Shown here piece by piece: positions 22,050 through 34,366 of a stretch of DNA of 64,000 nt. Under the pieces are notes generated by a model. It did no database searches. It was not told the origin of the DNA and saw only the letters and a list, made by a program, of their open reading frames with translations. Every line of letters begins with the position of its first letter. Within the stretch, counting starts at the first letter, position 1. Both the position numbers and the translations under genes were made by a program. Origin of the DNA: Galaxea fascicularis (lineage: Eukaryota; Cnidaria; Anthozoa; Scleractinia; Euphylliidae). The stretch is from contig OX419347.1 of assembly GCA_948470475.1 (NCBI GenBank), positions 16,606,675 through 16,670,674 of the forward strand, given 5' to 3'.

Positions 22050-24198
22050 AACAGACCTAACAGTAAACATGTACATTCACCATAAGCTAACCTAGACCAC
22101 AAATAAGTCACAAAATACTTATTTTTTTAATAACATACTTAACTTCCCTTCCTAAAGTACATGAGCATTTTAATAGTTCAATAAAAAAAGTCCCAAAACT
22201 CATACATCCAAGAGGAGTTCACATCATCTCATAAGACTCCTTTAAGCTTGGCTATTCTCTGATACCTAGATTGAATCAGAATTCTTTTATCTCCCAATCC
22301 TACATGTAACTATTGATCATAATCACGAATTTGGAGAGGTAAAGGAAATTATGTTTTTACACGGAAATAGAAGAACTCTCCCACCCTTAGTATTACTGTG
22401 TGAATCCAAAAACTGTGAATACTTTGATTTAATTTTGACATTTCCCATTGTGCAGCAACCAATCAGAAATGACATGAAACCACAAACTAATTACCATTAC
22501 TTTTTGTGGTTAAGTTTTCTCTCGTGTTATTGGCTTTTTACTTCAAACACAACAACATTCTTAATATTTCTAGTGTCCACGACTTTCAGATTTTCACAGT
22601 AAATAGGATGTCAAGTATAAGCAATTTATTTTTTCACAGTGCTTAACCTAGGATCAGTATGACCAACTTGATAAATTATGGTGACAATGTAAAGTTACCA
22701 AGGGAAAGGCTGAGTTAAATACATGATAGCATGTCACTAAGCAGAGCATCAATAATAACTTGCACAGTAGACCATTTTTGTGTGATCAGCAATCAACTGG
22801 AACCAGCTTGGAGTTGAGACTGAAGCAGGGGAAATACTGGTTTCATTAAAAATATTTACATGAGAAAAGATTGACCTGCATGAGCCTCAACTTATAGCCA
22901 CAATAGCTTAAGTTTAATTTCAAGAATATGAAAATGTTCTTTTCAAACTTACATGTAACTTCATGATACTGTGTCTTGACCATTGCAATGTAAACCTTAC
23001 ATGTACTGCTCCAAGTCAATTCAGTATTAGGAAATGTGAAATCAAGCACAGGTTTAGACAGTGTTTGGTGCAAGTAGGTATAATAATAATTATGGATTGT
23101 AAATGGCTGCATGGTTGGATTAGTGTATGTTGTACCAGAAAAATTATACAGTTACTTACTACAAACTTAAAAACATTTTCTGGGGCCACAGAATTTCCAA
23201 ACTGGGCTTCCACTTCTTCCCATGTAAAAAAGCTAACAATAAATTGCTTCCTGGATAGGCTTTAATGATTTCATCTCCACTGTAGCAAATTTAAGTTCTT
23301 CCAAGCTCATTTCACACTTGGCAACCTAAAACAAATAACAGACATTTAAGTGTTTAGGATTGGATATGTAATCTAGTATATAACATAGAACTTACTTTGC
23401 CATGCTTGAAGAGCCCTCTGTATTTGATCACAAACAAATACACTTTTTTTTGCTGCTTACCCCTTTCTACTAAGAACTTACTTAGTTCCAAGGTAGACCT
23501 TTGCCCTAAAATCTGTTCTGTGTTCCTAAATTAGTTAAACCAGTTCAATTTTAATTTGAAATCCTTTGTTTCAGATTATCATAATTAATATTTGACGAAG
23601 AAAAATCGAAGCTGAACTTGTTTGAAAAATCTAAAACAAAGAAAAAAATTGAACCACAACTCGAACACATGTAGTAAACCACTTGCTACATGTACCCTTG
23701 CAAAATGAATTCTCAAGAATTCCTAATAATTGATCCTGGAAATGCAAATTAGGATAACTTCATAAACTTGGAATTACAAAGCCGGAAACTTTGGGAATCT
23801 TTGAGAATGAGTCTTCATTGCCTGACTCTGAGTTTCTGACACGGAGTTGCTGACACCAATGTCTAATAGCATATTTCATGGGTTAAGTAACGTCACTCCA
23901 TGTTAAAAGAGATCAAAAGAAGCTTTAAACACAAGTTACAAATGTACTTGGTTGCAAAGATGATCGAGAAGAATGTTCTTATTGTTAAACATTTCTGTAA
24001 AAAGAATGTTGTATTTCATCATGTGTGTCTTGTCAGACAAACACCACGAAATTTTGTACACGGACAAGGAAACATTAATCACTTACTAGCCACAGAAACA
24101 AGTCAAGTCGTGCTCCGTCACCTTTGTCTTCTCCAAAATTCAAGCTACTGAAGGATCAAACTTCAGCAATTTGCATTTCATTTCCACAATGAATAAGA
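22050..24198. other. Interior of the 7.6-kb element, no gene recognised
   Basis: AT-rich, with a short TAA/TTA microsatellite at about 21998-22040 just outside. No ORF with recognisable domains. Confidence 0.5.
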
Positions 24199-24550
24199 CA
24201 TACTTTTCAAACTTCTTCAAGATTAAAATTGCAGCAAAGCAGTGAAGATTCCTTTAAATGACTCCACGCCACTAATCAGGCACGACACAGTCTCTTAAAA
24301 TAAGGAAGAAAATCATGTGATCGCTTCAACGGCGGGCACTCATCATGGGTTTCAAACACTTCATTTTCAGGGTGAAAATCCATACTTTTCAAACATATGC
24401 AAGATTCAAATTGTAGCAAGTCCGTGTAGATTCCATCAGATGATTCCTGGTCCTTTTCGCACGATACAGTCTTTTAAAATGAGAAAGAAAAGCGAAGAAC
24501 ACAACCACATGGCGTGCAGCCATCTTGGATTTCAAAAGACATTCAGTAGG
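24199..24550 (+). repeat. Two-copy tandem duplication, about 190-bp unit
   Basis: Two diverged units share catacttttcaaac, agattcctt/agattccat, cacgacacagtct/cacgatacagtct and a stretch ending in tcatgggtttcaa/tcttggatttcaa. They lie directly upstream of the exon-like segment at 24704. Confidence 0.65.
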
Positions 24551-24703
24551 GACTGGGAATGAGTGAGCCGCTTGGGTCAGCAGCCGTACAAGTGAAGCAA
24601 GCATCAAGGAGAAACGGTTATTTTTTGTTTCTGGCGAGATCGATAAATTCAGGCGGTTTCTCCCCTCTCTGCTGTTACTGATCTTCGCTTCTTTTAAGCT
24701 AAA

Positions 24704-24751
24704 ATGTTGGATGAAAACAAGGGAATGTGGGTGGCCACTCGGGTGAAAGAG
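24704..24751 (+). other. Exon-like segment: possible captured first coding exon
   Basis: An ATG in good context (aaaATG) opens 16 codons (MLDENKGMWVATRVKE) that end exactly at a strong donor (GAG|gtgagt). The next acceptor-like site (gattacag, 24827) would give a stop soon after, so no complete gene is seen. It could be a host gene's promoter and first exon captured by the element, or chance. Confidence 0.3.
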
Positions 24752-25569
24752 GTGAGTTTCATTTTAAAGAGCAAATGATACTAATTCTTCAATACATTTG
24801 ATTACAGATGACACTGCTTTTCCATGGTGTCTAGTTTTTCAGTGCCTGGATAATGATTGCTCTCGATCGTACGGCAATTTCTACTTCAGAAAAAGACAAT
24901 CAGTGAAAATATTAATTTACAGGGGCCTCTCGGAAGAACGATCAGAGATAAAATTTTACCACACTTTGTTTTGTTTTGATGCAGGTTTGTAGGACATCAG
25001 ATCGATAAGGACGGTCAGCTCTCCAGATTCTTCTTCAACGAGCTAAGCCTAAGTCCGGCAGGTTTCTTTCGCAGGTCACATTCCACAGGTCAAAGTACAG
25101 GTCACCGTGCTACAGATAAATAAACAAGCCCAAAAGTGTCTCCTAGCCCTAACAACTACCCAAAATTTATTTTTAGATTGTGATGAAAGATTGTGAATAC
25201 ATGTAGTTACCAATCGACAAAACAGTGACCTGTACCTGTGACCCGTGGAAGGTGACCTGTAAAAGATACCTGCCTGCCTACGTCTTGTCCACATTTTATG
25301 AAGTGATATGACTTGTGAATTTCAATTATAATAAAATGCTTTTGATCAGACAAGGAATGGTCCATTTAATTTCGTGATTTTCCCAATTACTTTTTTCGTT
25401 GTTGGAGGCTATCCAAAAATTCAAAAGTACTGTGACTTTCTCCGAAGGATTTCCTCTGAAAGTATTATTAACATGACTTCACTGACAGGAGCCAAAGCCA
25501 GTGAGCTTTTGTCTTAATTTTGAGAGATAAACAGTTGTAAAATTATTATTATTTTGTTATGTAGTCATA

Positions 25570-26307
25570 GGGTCCGGACGCACTGGACTGACAAAATTTG
25601 TTTGGCCCTTCCAAAAATCTCGACAATTTGTCTCTGCCAAATATTCAATTTGTGAAGCTTGGGTGCACTGAGACACAGCAAAACATTTGTTAACCACAAG
25701 TGTCAATCGCACGGAAATAAACACCATCGCTTTGCCGCTTGTTTCTTTGTCTGCTCTTGAATCCTCAACTTGGCTGCTTTGAATTTGATAAGTCGTGATG
25801 CAACTTGTACATGTACTCGGCTGACTCGGGTGGTTTGCATACGGATGTGTATTTGGTCAGTTTGCATAGGGATGTACAAATTGAACAGTCCTTGGCCCTG
25901 GAGACTGAGCTGGAACGCAGACTTGGAAACCATAATAGTTGTAGTCTGAGTAAGGATCGTTATAAATGCAACATACCAAGGTACAAATCTTCCATCTTCA
26001 CCGTTGATTGCCGGGATGAAATGATTTTGGTGGGCTTCGGACTGAAACACTCTGACTACAAATAGAGATCAAATTTTTTTGATTGACATTTTCCTTCAAA
26101 TCATGGCGTGTAAATTAACAAATCTGTCAGATTTCACACCTGACAAAAATTTGTCCTGCTCCAAGGCAGGACGACAGCATCTTTAAAGTTTGGTAAGCCT
26201 TGACAAAATTTGGTAGATCTAAAAATCACCGGGCGCACTTGTCTCAGCGAACTGGTGACAGATTTTTTCGCAAAATAAACAAAAATTTGCCCAGTGCGTC
26301 CGGGCCC
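25570..26307. mobile_element. Nested 738-bp TIR element
   Basis: The ends are GGGTCCGGACGCACTGG and, inverted, CCAGTGCGTCCGGGCCC, with ATA on both sides as a possible 3-bp target duplication. Subterminal sequences are also partly inverted (tgcactgagaca / tgtctcagcgaac). No transposase is present. It lies inside the 7.6-kb element and so is a later insertion or part of its history. Confidence 0.75.
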
Positions 26308-27644
26308 ATATAGAGCTATAATTTTAAATAATGTATATGTAAAATAAAATAAACAGTAGGGTTTTTGTCATTGCATGTATGCATTACATCCATGGTGCAT
26401 ATTACATGTATCTTCATCACATAAAAGTTTAGAAATACATTTGTTCATATGTTTTCAGCTCCAGGTAGCATCCTTTCTTATGAAAATAGAGTTTTCTGAG
26501 TTTTTTTTTTTTGGTTAGAGTGAAACAATGTATTTGAATTCTTTCTGAGATAGTGTAACAACAGCGACAACAACAATAACACACACAAAGAACACCACTG
26601 TCTACTTGATGGTCTTCACAGCTGAGAAATTGAAACTTGCAAAATTAATGGCTTCTTCTCGAAACGTCTTCGACTCCACATTTCCAAGCTGACAAGCAGT
26701 ATAAAAATAAGCTTATGTTGGCAAGGCCATGCATTCTCATTTTCATTCTTTCCCCACAAGCAAATGTGGTTGGATTTGGAGAGGATAATGATACCTTACA
26801 CAATGTGATCAGTGATAGAGAAAAAAGAAAAAGAGCCAAATGTTTGACAAGGTAGTCGTAATCTAAGGCTGTGTTTCTGATATTGTTGGCATATCGTTTG
26901 TAGGATATTTACAGGTGTATATGTATAAACAAAGAAACAATATGTATCTTCCTTCAACTAGTCATAGGAGTGCTTTACGCAAGTAGAGGAAAACACAATA
27001 GACCCATTCGGTTTACGCACTGTTATACCCAACTCAAACCCTTTGGGAATAAAACGTTTTGTTGCAGGTAATTCCATATCGTTCAAATATGAATGCTACA
27101 TTATAATGCAAATTTAATACACAAAGAATCTTAAGCCCAGGAGATCTGAATTGGGTACAATGTTGACCTAGCTGAATGGGTCTATTCTTAAAGATAGAAA
27201 AAAAGTATGTAGGACAGTTACTCAAGCTTAGAGCGTGAAACTTTATTATGTAGAATAAATTATTATAGAACTACTGTACATTGAAAAAACAGGGAAGTAA
27301 CATCTGATAACTATCTGAAAATAATTATTGATATCCCTTTGATATCACAGCTTTATGTGAAGATATTCATTCAAATCCAGATAGGAAACAAACAAAAAAG
27401 ACAAACTGTAGAAAACTGTTTTCCAGTAAGAACAAGGATGGTTCCAAATGTTAATTACATTGCTTGAAAAATAAACTGAAATTTGCCTGTAAATTATTTT
27501 CAAGTGTCCTTTAAAAGTTAGCAATTAGGATTATATCATGTGGCCGTTTATCTAAATATTAAATCTGAGCCAAAAGTTTTGTTACATGTAGTTACCTCAA
27601 GTGAACTTGTGGGTGGGACTGAGCAAAATTTGAGGGTTAGTAGG
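26308..27644. other. Interior of the 7.6-kb element, no gene recognised
   Basis: AT-rich, no supported ORF or repeat. Confidence 0.5.
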
Positions 27645-28407
27645 TCATTTCAGGATGTAGAATTTCAACAACCCTGGTCATTGGGGGATACAGAATTTCT
27701 ACAACCCCAGTCATTCGGGGATACAGAACTTCTGCAACCCCAGTCATTGGGGGATGTAGACTTTTTGCAACCACGGTCATTGGGGAATGCAGGATTTCTG
27801 CAACCCCAGTCATTGGGGAATGCAGAATTTCTGTAACCTTAGTCATTGGGGGATGCAGACTTTTTGCAACCACGGTCATTGGGGAATGCAGAATTTCTGC
27901 AACCCCAGTCATTGGGGGATGCAGACTTTTTGCAACCACGGTCATTGGGGAATGCAGAATTTCTGCAACCCCAGTCATTGGGGAATGCAGAATTTCTGTT
28001 ACCCCAGTCATTGGGGGATGCAGACTTTTTGCAACAACGGTCATTAGGGGATGCTGAATTTCTGCAAGCCCAGTCATGGGGGAATGCAGAATTTCTGAAA
28101 CCTCACTCATTAGGGGATGCAGAATTTCTGCAAGCCCAGTCATGGGGGAATGCAGAATTTCTGAAACCTCACTCATTAGGGGATGCAGAATTTCTGCAAG
28201 CCCAGTCATGGGGGAATGCAGAATTTCTGTAACCCCAGTCATTGGGGGATGCAGACTTTTTGCAACCACGGTCATTAGGGGATGCAGAATTTCTGCAAGC
28301 CCAGTCATAGGGGAATGTAGAATTTCTGAAACCTCACTCATTAAGGGATGCAGAATTTCTGCAACCCCAGTCATTGGGGGATGCAGATTTTTTGCAACCC
28401 CAGTCAA
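27645..28407 (-). repeat. 33-bp minisatellite, right arm
   Basis: About 23 units that are the inverse complement of the left-arm unit (cagtcattggggaatgcaga followed by atttctgcaacccc). Sub-variants such as gatgcagactttttgcaacc and gaatttctgaaacctcactc recur in blocks, indicating higher-order expansion of two- or three-unit cassettes. Confidence 0.95.
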
Positions 28408-28734
28408 TAAACTAAATCTGTTAAATCCATATTGTTGCCAAATAATGCGGAGAGGTTTAATATTGTTGTTATTTTGTTATATATTTGTCGGAATCAAAAA
28501 TTAATCCGCAAAAATTTAGGAAATATCTGGAACATAAAAAACACACCGAGAAATTTGACATGAATTTGCTTTAAACAGCTATTTTGGAAAAACACAAAAT
28601 ACTTTGGAAAGCGTTCTGTGTACTTGAACTTGCTGAGGGAGGGTTTTGCTAATTTCTTTTCACCTCTTGTCGCCCACAGTAAGGCTTACTTTCTTCTCTA
28701 GCTTGTTGACTAAAGAAACCCCATGATACTGAAT

Positions 28735-28830
28735 AATGCCATGAAATTATAAAGTAATATGAGCGTAGAGTACCACATATGACGCCGAGCGCTCTCACCT
28801 GTCCACTGCGCCAACCCTGCTTCATGTTTT
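28735..28830 (-). mobile_element. Truncated tRNA-derived SINE
   Basis: Read on the minus strand: ggttggcgcagtggacaggt, then gagagcgctc and gcgtcatatgtgg. The first part resembles a tRNA A box (TGGCGCAGTGG). The gcgtcatatgtgg part also occurs, slightly changed, in the better SINE at 57598. The B-box portion seems deleted. Confidence 0.45.
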
Positions 28831-31800
28831 TAAAAATCACATTTTTAGGTGGTTCACATCGGTTCCAGCCTCTTCTAGCCTCTTCAATTTGATGGATCAA
28901 TACCAATAATATTAAATTGGTGCATGCTAGGGGGCGTATATAATATAATAAGTCCATTTTGATATTTTCTTACCTGTGATCTATTAGAGGACACTCAGAA
29001 ACGCATTTTCTAAAATGGTGGAAAGGTTTGAAAATTTAGAGGACATTTTGCCTGACTGGATGAACGACCTCCAAAACCAAGAAGTAGAAAAATAACATGT
29101 CTCTTAATAGAAAATTACTTAAACTGGAGCAGTCGCAGTCGAGCGCCACTGAAAATGAAACACAAAATGTTTCTTCATAACTAGGACAACAACCTTGCGC
29201 TTCGACTGGTCTAGACGAGTTTGCGATCGAAGTGTAGACTCACAAATGACGTCATAAATCAAAGAAAGTGCAGACACCAATGTAAAAAACAAGTAAATGC
29301 CATTTGACAGGGTATGTGTACTCTGAGCTGACAACGCACCAAGTCGACCATTCGCCTACGGCAAGTAGCGTACGTCTTCTGACGTCACCTGTTTGTTATC
29401 AGAGTACACACACAATGACAAACGGAATCATTTGTCTAGTTTTTATAAAGTGATGCTTAGTTAAGGTTGGTTTCCTTATGATTGCTGCGATTGCTGCGAT
29501 AACTGAAAAACATTATTTCATCGATTGTAGCGATCCGTATGGAATTACTCTCCAGCGATCGTATCGATCGCAGCGATCACAGCGACAGCGATCGCTGATT
29601 GGTAAACTACTCATAAACCCGGGGGGAGTCCTCAACAAGAATGGCGGGGGTGCTCGTCGGAAAATTTTGAAAACCCTAAAGGGTACCAGAATCTCGTTTT
29701 GTGGGCGTAGCCCAAAGTAATTTTAACCTCTAGGAGTGACCAATTTACTTACACATCCGCTTTTTACACGATTTCTGTTTAAGTTATTTGCGTAACAAAT
29801 TCTTTAACAGCTTCCGTTCTTTATCAGATCGATAACCGTAAGGTCCTCTGAAGGGCACCAGTGGTCATTGTCGGTGTTAGCACCCTAGGCGGTACCAATC
29901 CACATTTTTTTTCCAATAAATAGAACGACGAGCATCCCCGTCATTTTGATAATGGATTCCCCACACCCGGTGGTTATAGCACTGTTCTACGTCAAAATTT
30001 AATATTGGATGTGCTGTATGTATATACTCGGAAATGTTATAACGTTTAGCCGGAGCTGTATTTCCAAATTCCTTACATACCATACCAGACAAACTGAATG
30101 TTAATTTTCTTTGATAATTTATTCCTCAGTACAACAAGCGTGTTAGAAGTTGTTTGAATTGCAAATTAACGCAAACATGCCGTGCGCACGCCGTTTAGAA
30201 CAGGGTTAACGAAGACGAACGAAGCAAAATGTCGCCCAGTGAAGCTTGTTTTCGAGCTTGAAAATGTTGTCGCGTTAAATCCTTGCTGTCAAGCTTCTGT
30301 TGATGTTAAAAACCACCTTGAAAGGAAAACATGGACGTGAATTTTACCGGAGATTGATGAAACCCGGAATACACGTGGAGACGAAATTTCTGGAAGCTTA
30401 GAACTCGACAACTTTGAACCGTTGGATTTCTAACTCAACCTGGTATAACTTCAGGTAAGTGTGTTATAAAGCTCCTTTATTCAAATATTGTGAACAATTG
30501 AATAAATTGAGATGAAACCACAGTGGTTTTATCGGACCCCCGAAAACGTTTAACAAGATTCGTCCAAGCTAAAAATGGCAAAGTTTTACTTATGAATATT
30601 GTGCATGGCACTTATGTACGATTTCATCCACATAGTCACTGAAATTAGAACCACCAGTTAGCATCAGAGTTAATGAGGTACCTCCCACTAGGTTCCAATT
30701 GATATAAGTCGTCATTTCAAACAAGGAGGAGTAACATTATTTTGTCATCTTGGCGCGATTCGAAAAGAAGGGGGGTGGGTCATGGGTCAATGGGGGAAGG
30801 TGGTGGTGGTGGTGGTGGTGCATGTGGTGGGGGGTGTTGTTAGGGTGAATGTGCAGGGAGATAAATTTCTTGGAAGCACCTGAAATTTTGTAATTCTTTT
30901 GAATGCCAGGCCAAATTGTTGTTGATTTTTGTGCAAATGGTATAAGCATGCAGAACTATCCTGCACTGGTTAAAACATCTCCAGTTAGCAAGGGAAGATA
31001 CTTATATTTTGACATGATTAGTGCCACATGATTAAACCGTGAAACACATTTTTACTTGCAGGGACAAACACTTCTCTGAATTTGGTGGAAATTACAACAA
31101 AAAGATGTGCAAATTGGCCTTTGCTGAAGGTAAGCTTCTTAACTCTGTATGTGAATGATGTATATGAAATGAAACTCTGAATGTTTGCAAAATGTCATAT
31201 TGCTGAGATACTCGTCTTTTTTTTTCTGGGGGAAAATTCTCATTCATCACGTGGTGGGGAGTTTTTCAAAATATTTCTTTTGCTGGCGATTTGCGCTTGA
31301 AGTTTTCGATTAAGACATCATCCAGTTGGGGTATGGGAAGAGAAATAGTAATACTTCTGTTCACTTTATGTTGGGTATCCTGTGCTAGCATCCCATACAA
31401 AGGGAGATTCTCCATAGATGGACATGCTTGGGGGCCTATCCGTGATGTGTTCATTGATCCAAAATAGGATAACTCTGTTTTAGATTCGAGTATTCCCAAT
31501 TAATTTCCCAAACTAAAAAAAACAAAAACAAACAAACAAAACAAAATAAAATAATAATGCGATGTAGGACGCTGCGGTTGTTTTCTTTCCCTTACGTTCT
31601 GCTTGAAGTCAGTTTACATTACATTAGAGTAAAATGTCGACTTTGTACTGAGCAAATATTTACTTATAGCTAATCTCTCTCTCTGCAGAGTGAATGTCAG
31701 GCATGGAGTGGACCATAACACAGATATCATCAGACAAGATAATTGCTCTGAGGTGAGTTGGAATGAATCTGTCCTCTTGTATACTTAGTTGAATTCTCAC

Positions 31801-32327
31801 ACTGATACAGGGCTGTCAATAATATTTGAAGAAGTGGGAATAAACCAAAAAATAGCCGGGCATATACCTCAAAATACGACGAAAATCACATGTACCCGGC
31901 TCTTAATGACAGCCCTGTGATATCAAAGTTAAAAAACCGAATGTTTTGATAACGACGAAGTAGAACATTGCGGGCAAAGACGAGGTCAGGGAAAAGAGGG
32001 TTTTTGTCATTGTGCAAACGGTGTATCTGATGGAAGCAAGTTAAAAGACGCGTTGAATGGTTCGAATGCAGTTGTCAATAACATAACAACTTCATTGCTC
32101 AACTACAAAAACGAATCCAAGAAATGTTCTTGATAAGAAAAGGCTGCCATTAGCCTTTGGATCGGTTGACTTACAATGCTAATGGGATTTTGTTTTATTC
32201 TGATCCAGGACAAAAAACTAACAAGCAATACTGCGAAAGGAAACTTCAAAGGTCAGGACAGTCAAGCAAGACTCAAGCAAGACTCAAGCAAGAAAGAAAG
32301 ATCAGGACTTTTACATGGAGTAGAGGT
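28831..32327. other. No protein-coding gene; possible spliced non-coding exons
   Basis: Three well-formed splice contexts occur in order: an exon end ttcag|gtaagt at 30454, an exon at 31062-31129 (acttgcag ... gaag|gtaagc), and an exon at 31689-31752 (ctctctctctgcag ... gag|gtgagt). Joined, they give only a short ORF lacking a start, so a non-coding transcript or 5'UTR is possible. Also present are a GCGATC-rich stretch (29478-29600) and a GGT microsatellite (30800-30820). Confidence 0.3.
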
Positions 32328-34366
32328 AGAGAGACTAATTTCAGTTTCACAAGCTAGGATAAAAATTGCCGTATTTACCTGGTTATTCAGGCTGATTGTG
32401 TTGGGAAGAAAACTTAAGATGTGTAGGTTGTAATCTTGCCAATTAGCAGGCGCGAAAGCTAAGGAAATGCGGTGGGTATGATTGTATACCTGAGTAAAAA
32501 CAATGGATCCCGGTAGCCGTTTATATGCACAAATAAGGGGCCGAAAAGACGCAAATATGATGGTCACCTGAGGAAAAAATGTCTTGATGCTTCAGGGAAC
32601 TGTCACAGTCGGAATCATGAAAAGTGATATTGGTTTGAGAATTCAGCAGAACCATAAACGGGCCATGGAAGTTTGGTCACATGAATGGAATCACATGAAC
32701 AAGGAAGTAGGTCAAATTGAAGGAACAAGACGAAACTACAAAAACAACATTGGGGGTTCAAAACAAAGAAACAAACTTGAAAACGTGTTACCAAATATTG
32801 ATTGCTTTTTCATCTAAGCCAATGCAAACTTTGAGCGGACTTTGAGTTTGGAGAGAAAACAAAACTGCAGTAATTAATTTGACCAACAACAGGAGGAAAA
32901 GATCGTCAGTGCCAAGGCAATTTGAAATTGTGATGAAATTATATAACGGATTGACTGAAAAAAGAAAGAAGCGGTCATAATAAGAGTGGCTACACGACGG
33001 GGTTTCACTGCAGCTTTTACTTCTTCGTAAATGTGACTGTGGGCGTGACTTATAGGCGGGAACATGTGATCTTATGCTGGGGTGAAGGTGCAGTTTAGTG
33101 TGCGGCTAGAAGGGAGTACAGCCTGAATAACCCGGTTATATAAGGTAATTTTTTGTTATTTACCATTTTCCAAACAACCAAATTGACAAAATCAAATTTC
33201 CATTTCAAGATACAGTGCAACTTACGATATAACTTATAGTACAACAAGTTAGGCTCGGTGCAATCTGTTGACTACATGGAATAGAGAATGAAGTCGGGAA
33301 ATTCGGACTAAAATGAAAACCATCGACAAACTGAGAATGTTGCAAGCTTTCAAACTTGTGATAAGTTTTTGTCAACTTAGTGCTGGTCAATATATTCTCA
33401 GAAAACCAAGATTTGGACTTGAGTACAGACTTTCATTTTCGTGAAAACTTCACAACCATCGGTAAATTTGTGGAGCTGAATCCATCCAAATCGAAAGATA
33501 ACCACTGGAGATTCGTCATTTCATATTCTCACTAATTGTCCAAATTACCAACGTCAAAACCGTTGACTGGTGTACTGTATTAGAAGCTAAATATGTAGAG
33601 TATTGAAAAAAGTCTATTAGAAATTGACCTATGGCGCCAAGCTGTAAAATTACAGATTTGGAGTTCGCAAAAAAGTAATCAATCATGTTTTGAGAATGCA
33701 ACAATTAAGGCCGGCGCACACTTGAGCTATCAGCTGAGCTGAGTGTCACTCGTGACTGCTGTCGTAAGCTGTTTCCTCAAGTGTGCGGTGTCGCGTTCTG
33801 CGATTTTCGTCACTCGTTCCATCAGCGCCGGATGTTCAACATGTTGAATAATTTTGTGCACGAGTGAACATTTCCTCACAGTGTGCGCGCGTTCTGAGCT
33901 ATCAGCTCAGTAATCGATGCAAATGCGCGTGCGTTTTTTTCGTATTTACACAACTCAAGATGGTGGAAAACAGCTTGATAGTTGCTGAAGCATGCGTATT
34001 TGCATCGATTACTGAGCTGATAGCTCAGAAAGCGCGCGCACTGTGAGGAAATGTTCACTCGTGCACAAAATTATTCAGCATGTTGAATATCCGGCGCTGA
34101 TGGCACGGCTGACGAAAATCACAGAACACGAAACCGCACACTTGAGGAAACAGCTTACGCCAACAGTCACGAGTGACGCTCAGCTCAGCTGATAGCTCAA
34201 GTGTGCGCCGGGCTTTAAAGATGATGGTGTCATGTGCCCGTGAGAAAGATGATGTGCTAGTTGCTTGGCAACGGGCGAAAAGACAACTTAAAAAAAATCA
34301 AATTCCCAGGCATAGAGAACTCAGCATAGTCAAAACATTCGTTTCTTTTCAACAAGGAGCAGAGAA
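32328..34366 (+). repeat. Tandem duplication, unit A (about 1.5 kb plus an insertion)
   Basis: Aligns with 34367-35930, from agagagactaatttcagttt through to aattcccaggcatagagaac. Unit A carries the 506-bp foldback element at 33709-34214, which unit B lacks. No coding sequence is recognised. Confidence 0.9.
33709..34214. mobile_element. 506-bp foldback element with TTAA target (piggyBac-like MITE)
   Basis: Almost the whole element is an inverted repeat: ggccggcgcacacttgagct at the left, and its inverse complement agctcaagtgtgcgccgggc at the right. TTAA flanks it (33705-33708 and 34215-34218). Unit B of the tandem duplication shows the empty site (caactattgaagatgatg near 35790). The TTAA duplication suggests mobilisation by a piggyBac-type transposase. 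Confidence 0.85.

Larger units (their letters stand above)
21050..28615. mobile_element. 7,566-bp TIR element with inverted minisatellite arms
   Basis: The ends are inverted repeats of about 37 bp (AACGCTTTCCAAA... and ...TTTGGAAAGCGTT), flanked by the 4-bp direct repeat CTGT at 21046-21049 and 28616-28619. The left-hand segmental duplicate has the empty site gatacCTGTgtacttg at 1891-1905, so the insertion limits are exact. Arrays of a 33-bp unit lie near both ends in opposite orientation (21468-21880 and 27645-28407). The interior shows no transposase or RT ORF that I can recognise. It contains a nested TIR element (25570-26307) and a small exon-like segment (24704-24751). The superfamily is unknown to me. 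Confidence 0.9.

Noticed and set aside
21465..28407. CRISPR-like array
   Set aside because: Contiguous 33-bp repeats without unique spacers, inside a transposable element in an animal genome.
30737..30949. Minus ORF with a poly-His run
   Set aside because: Produced by a GGT microsatellite. No other coding evidence.
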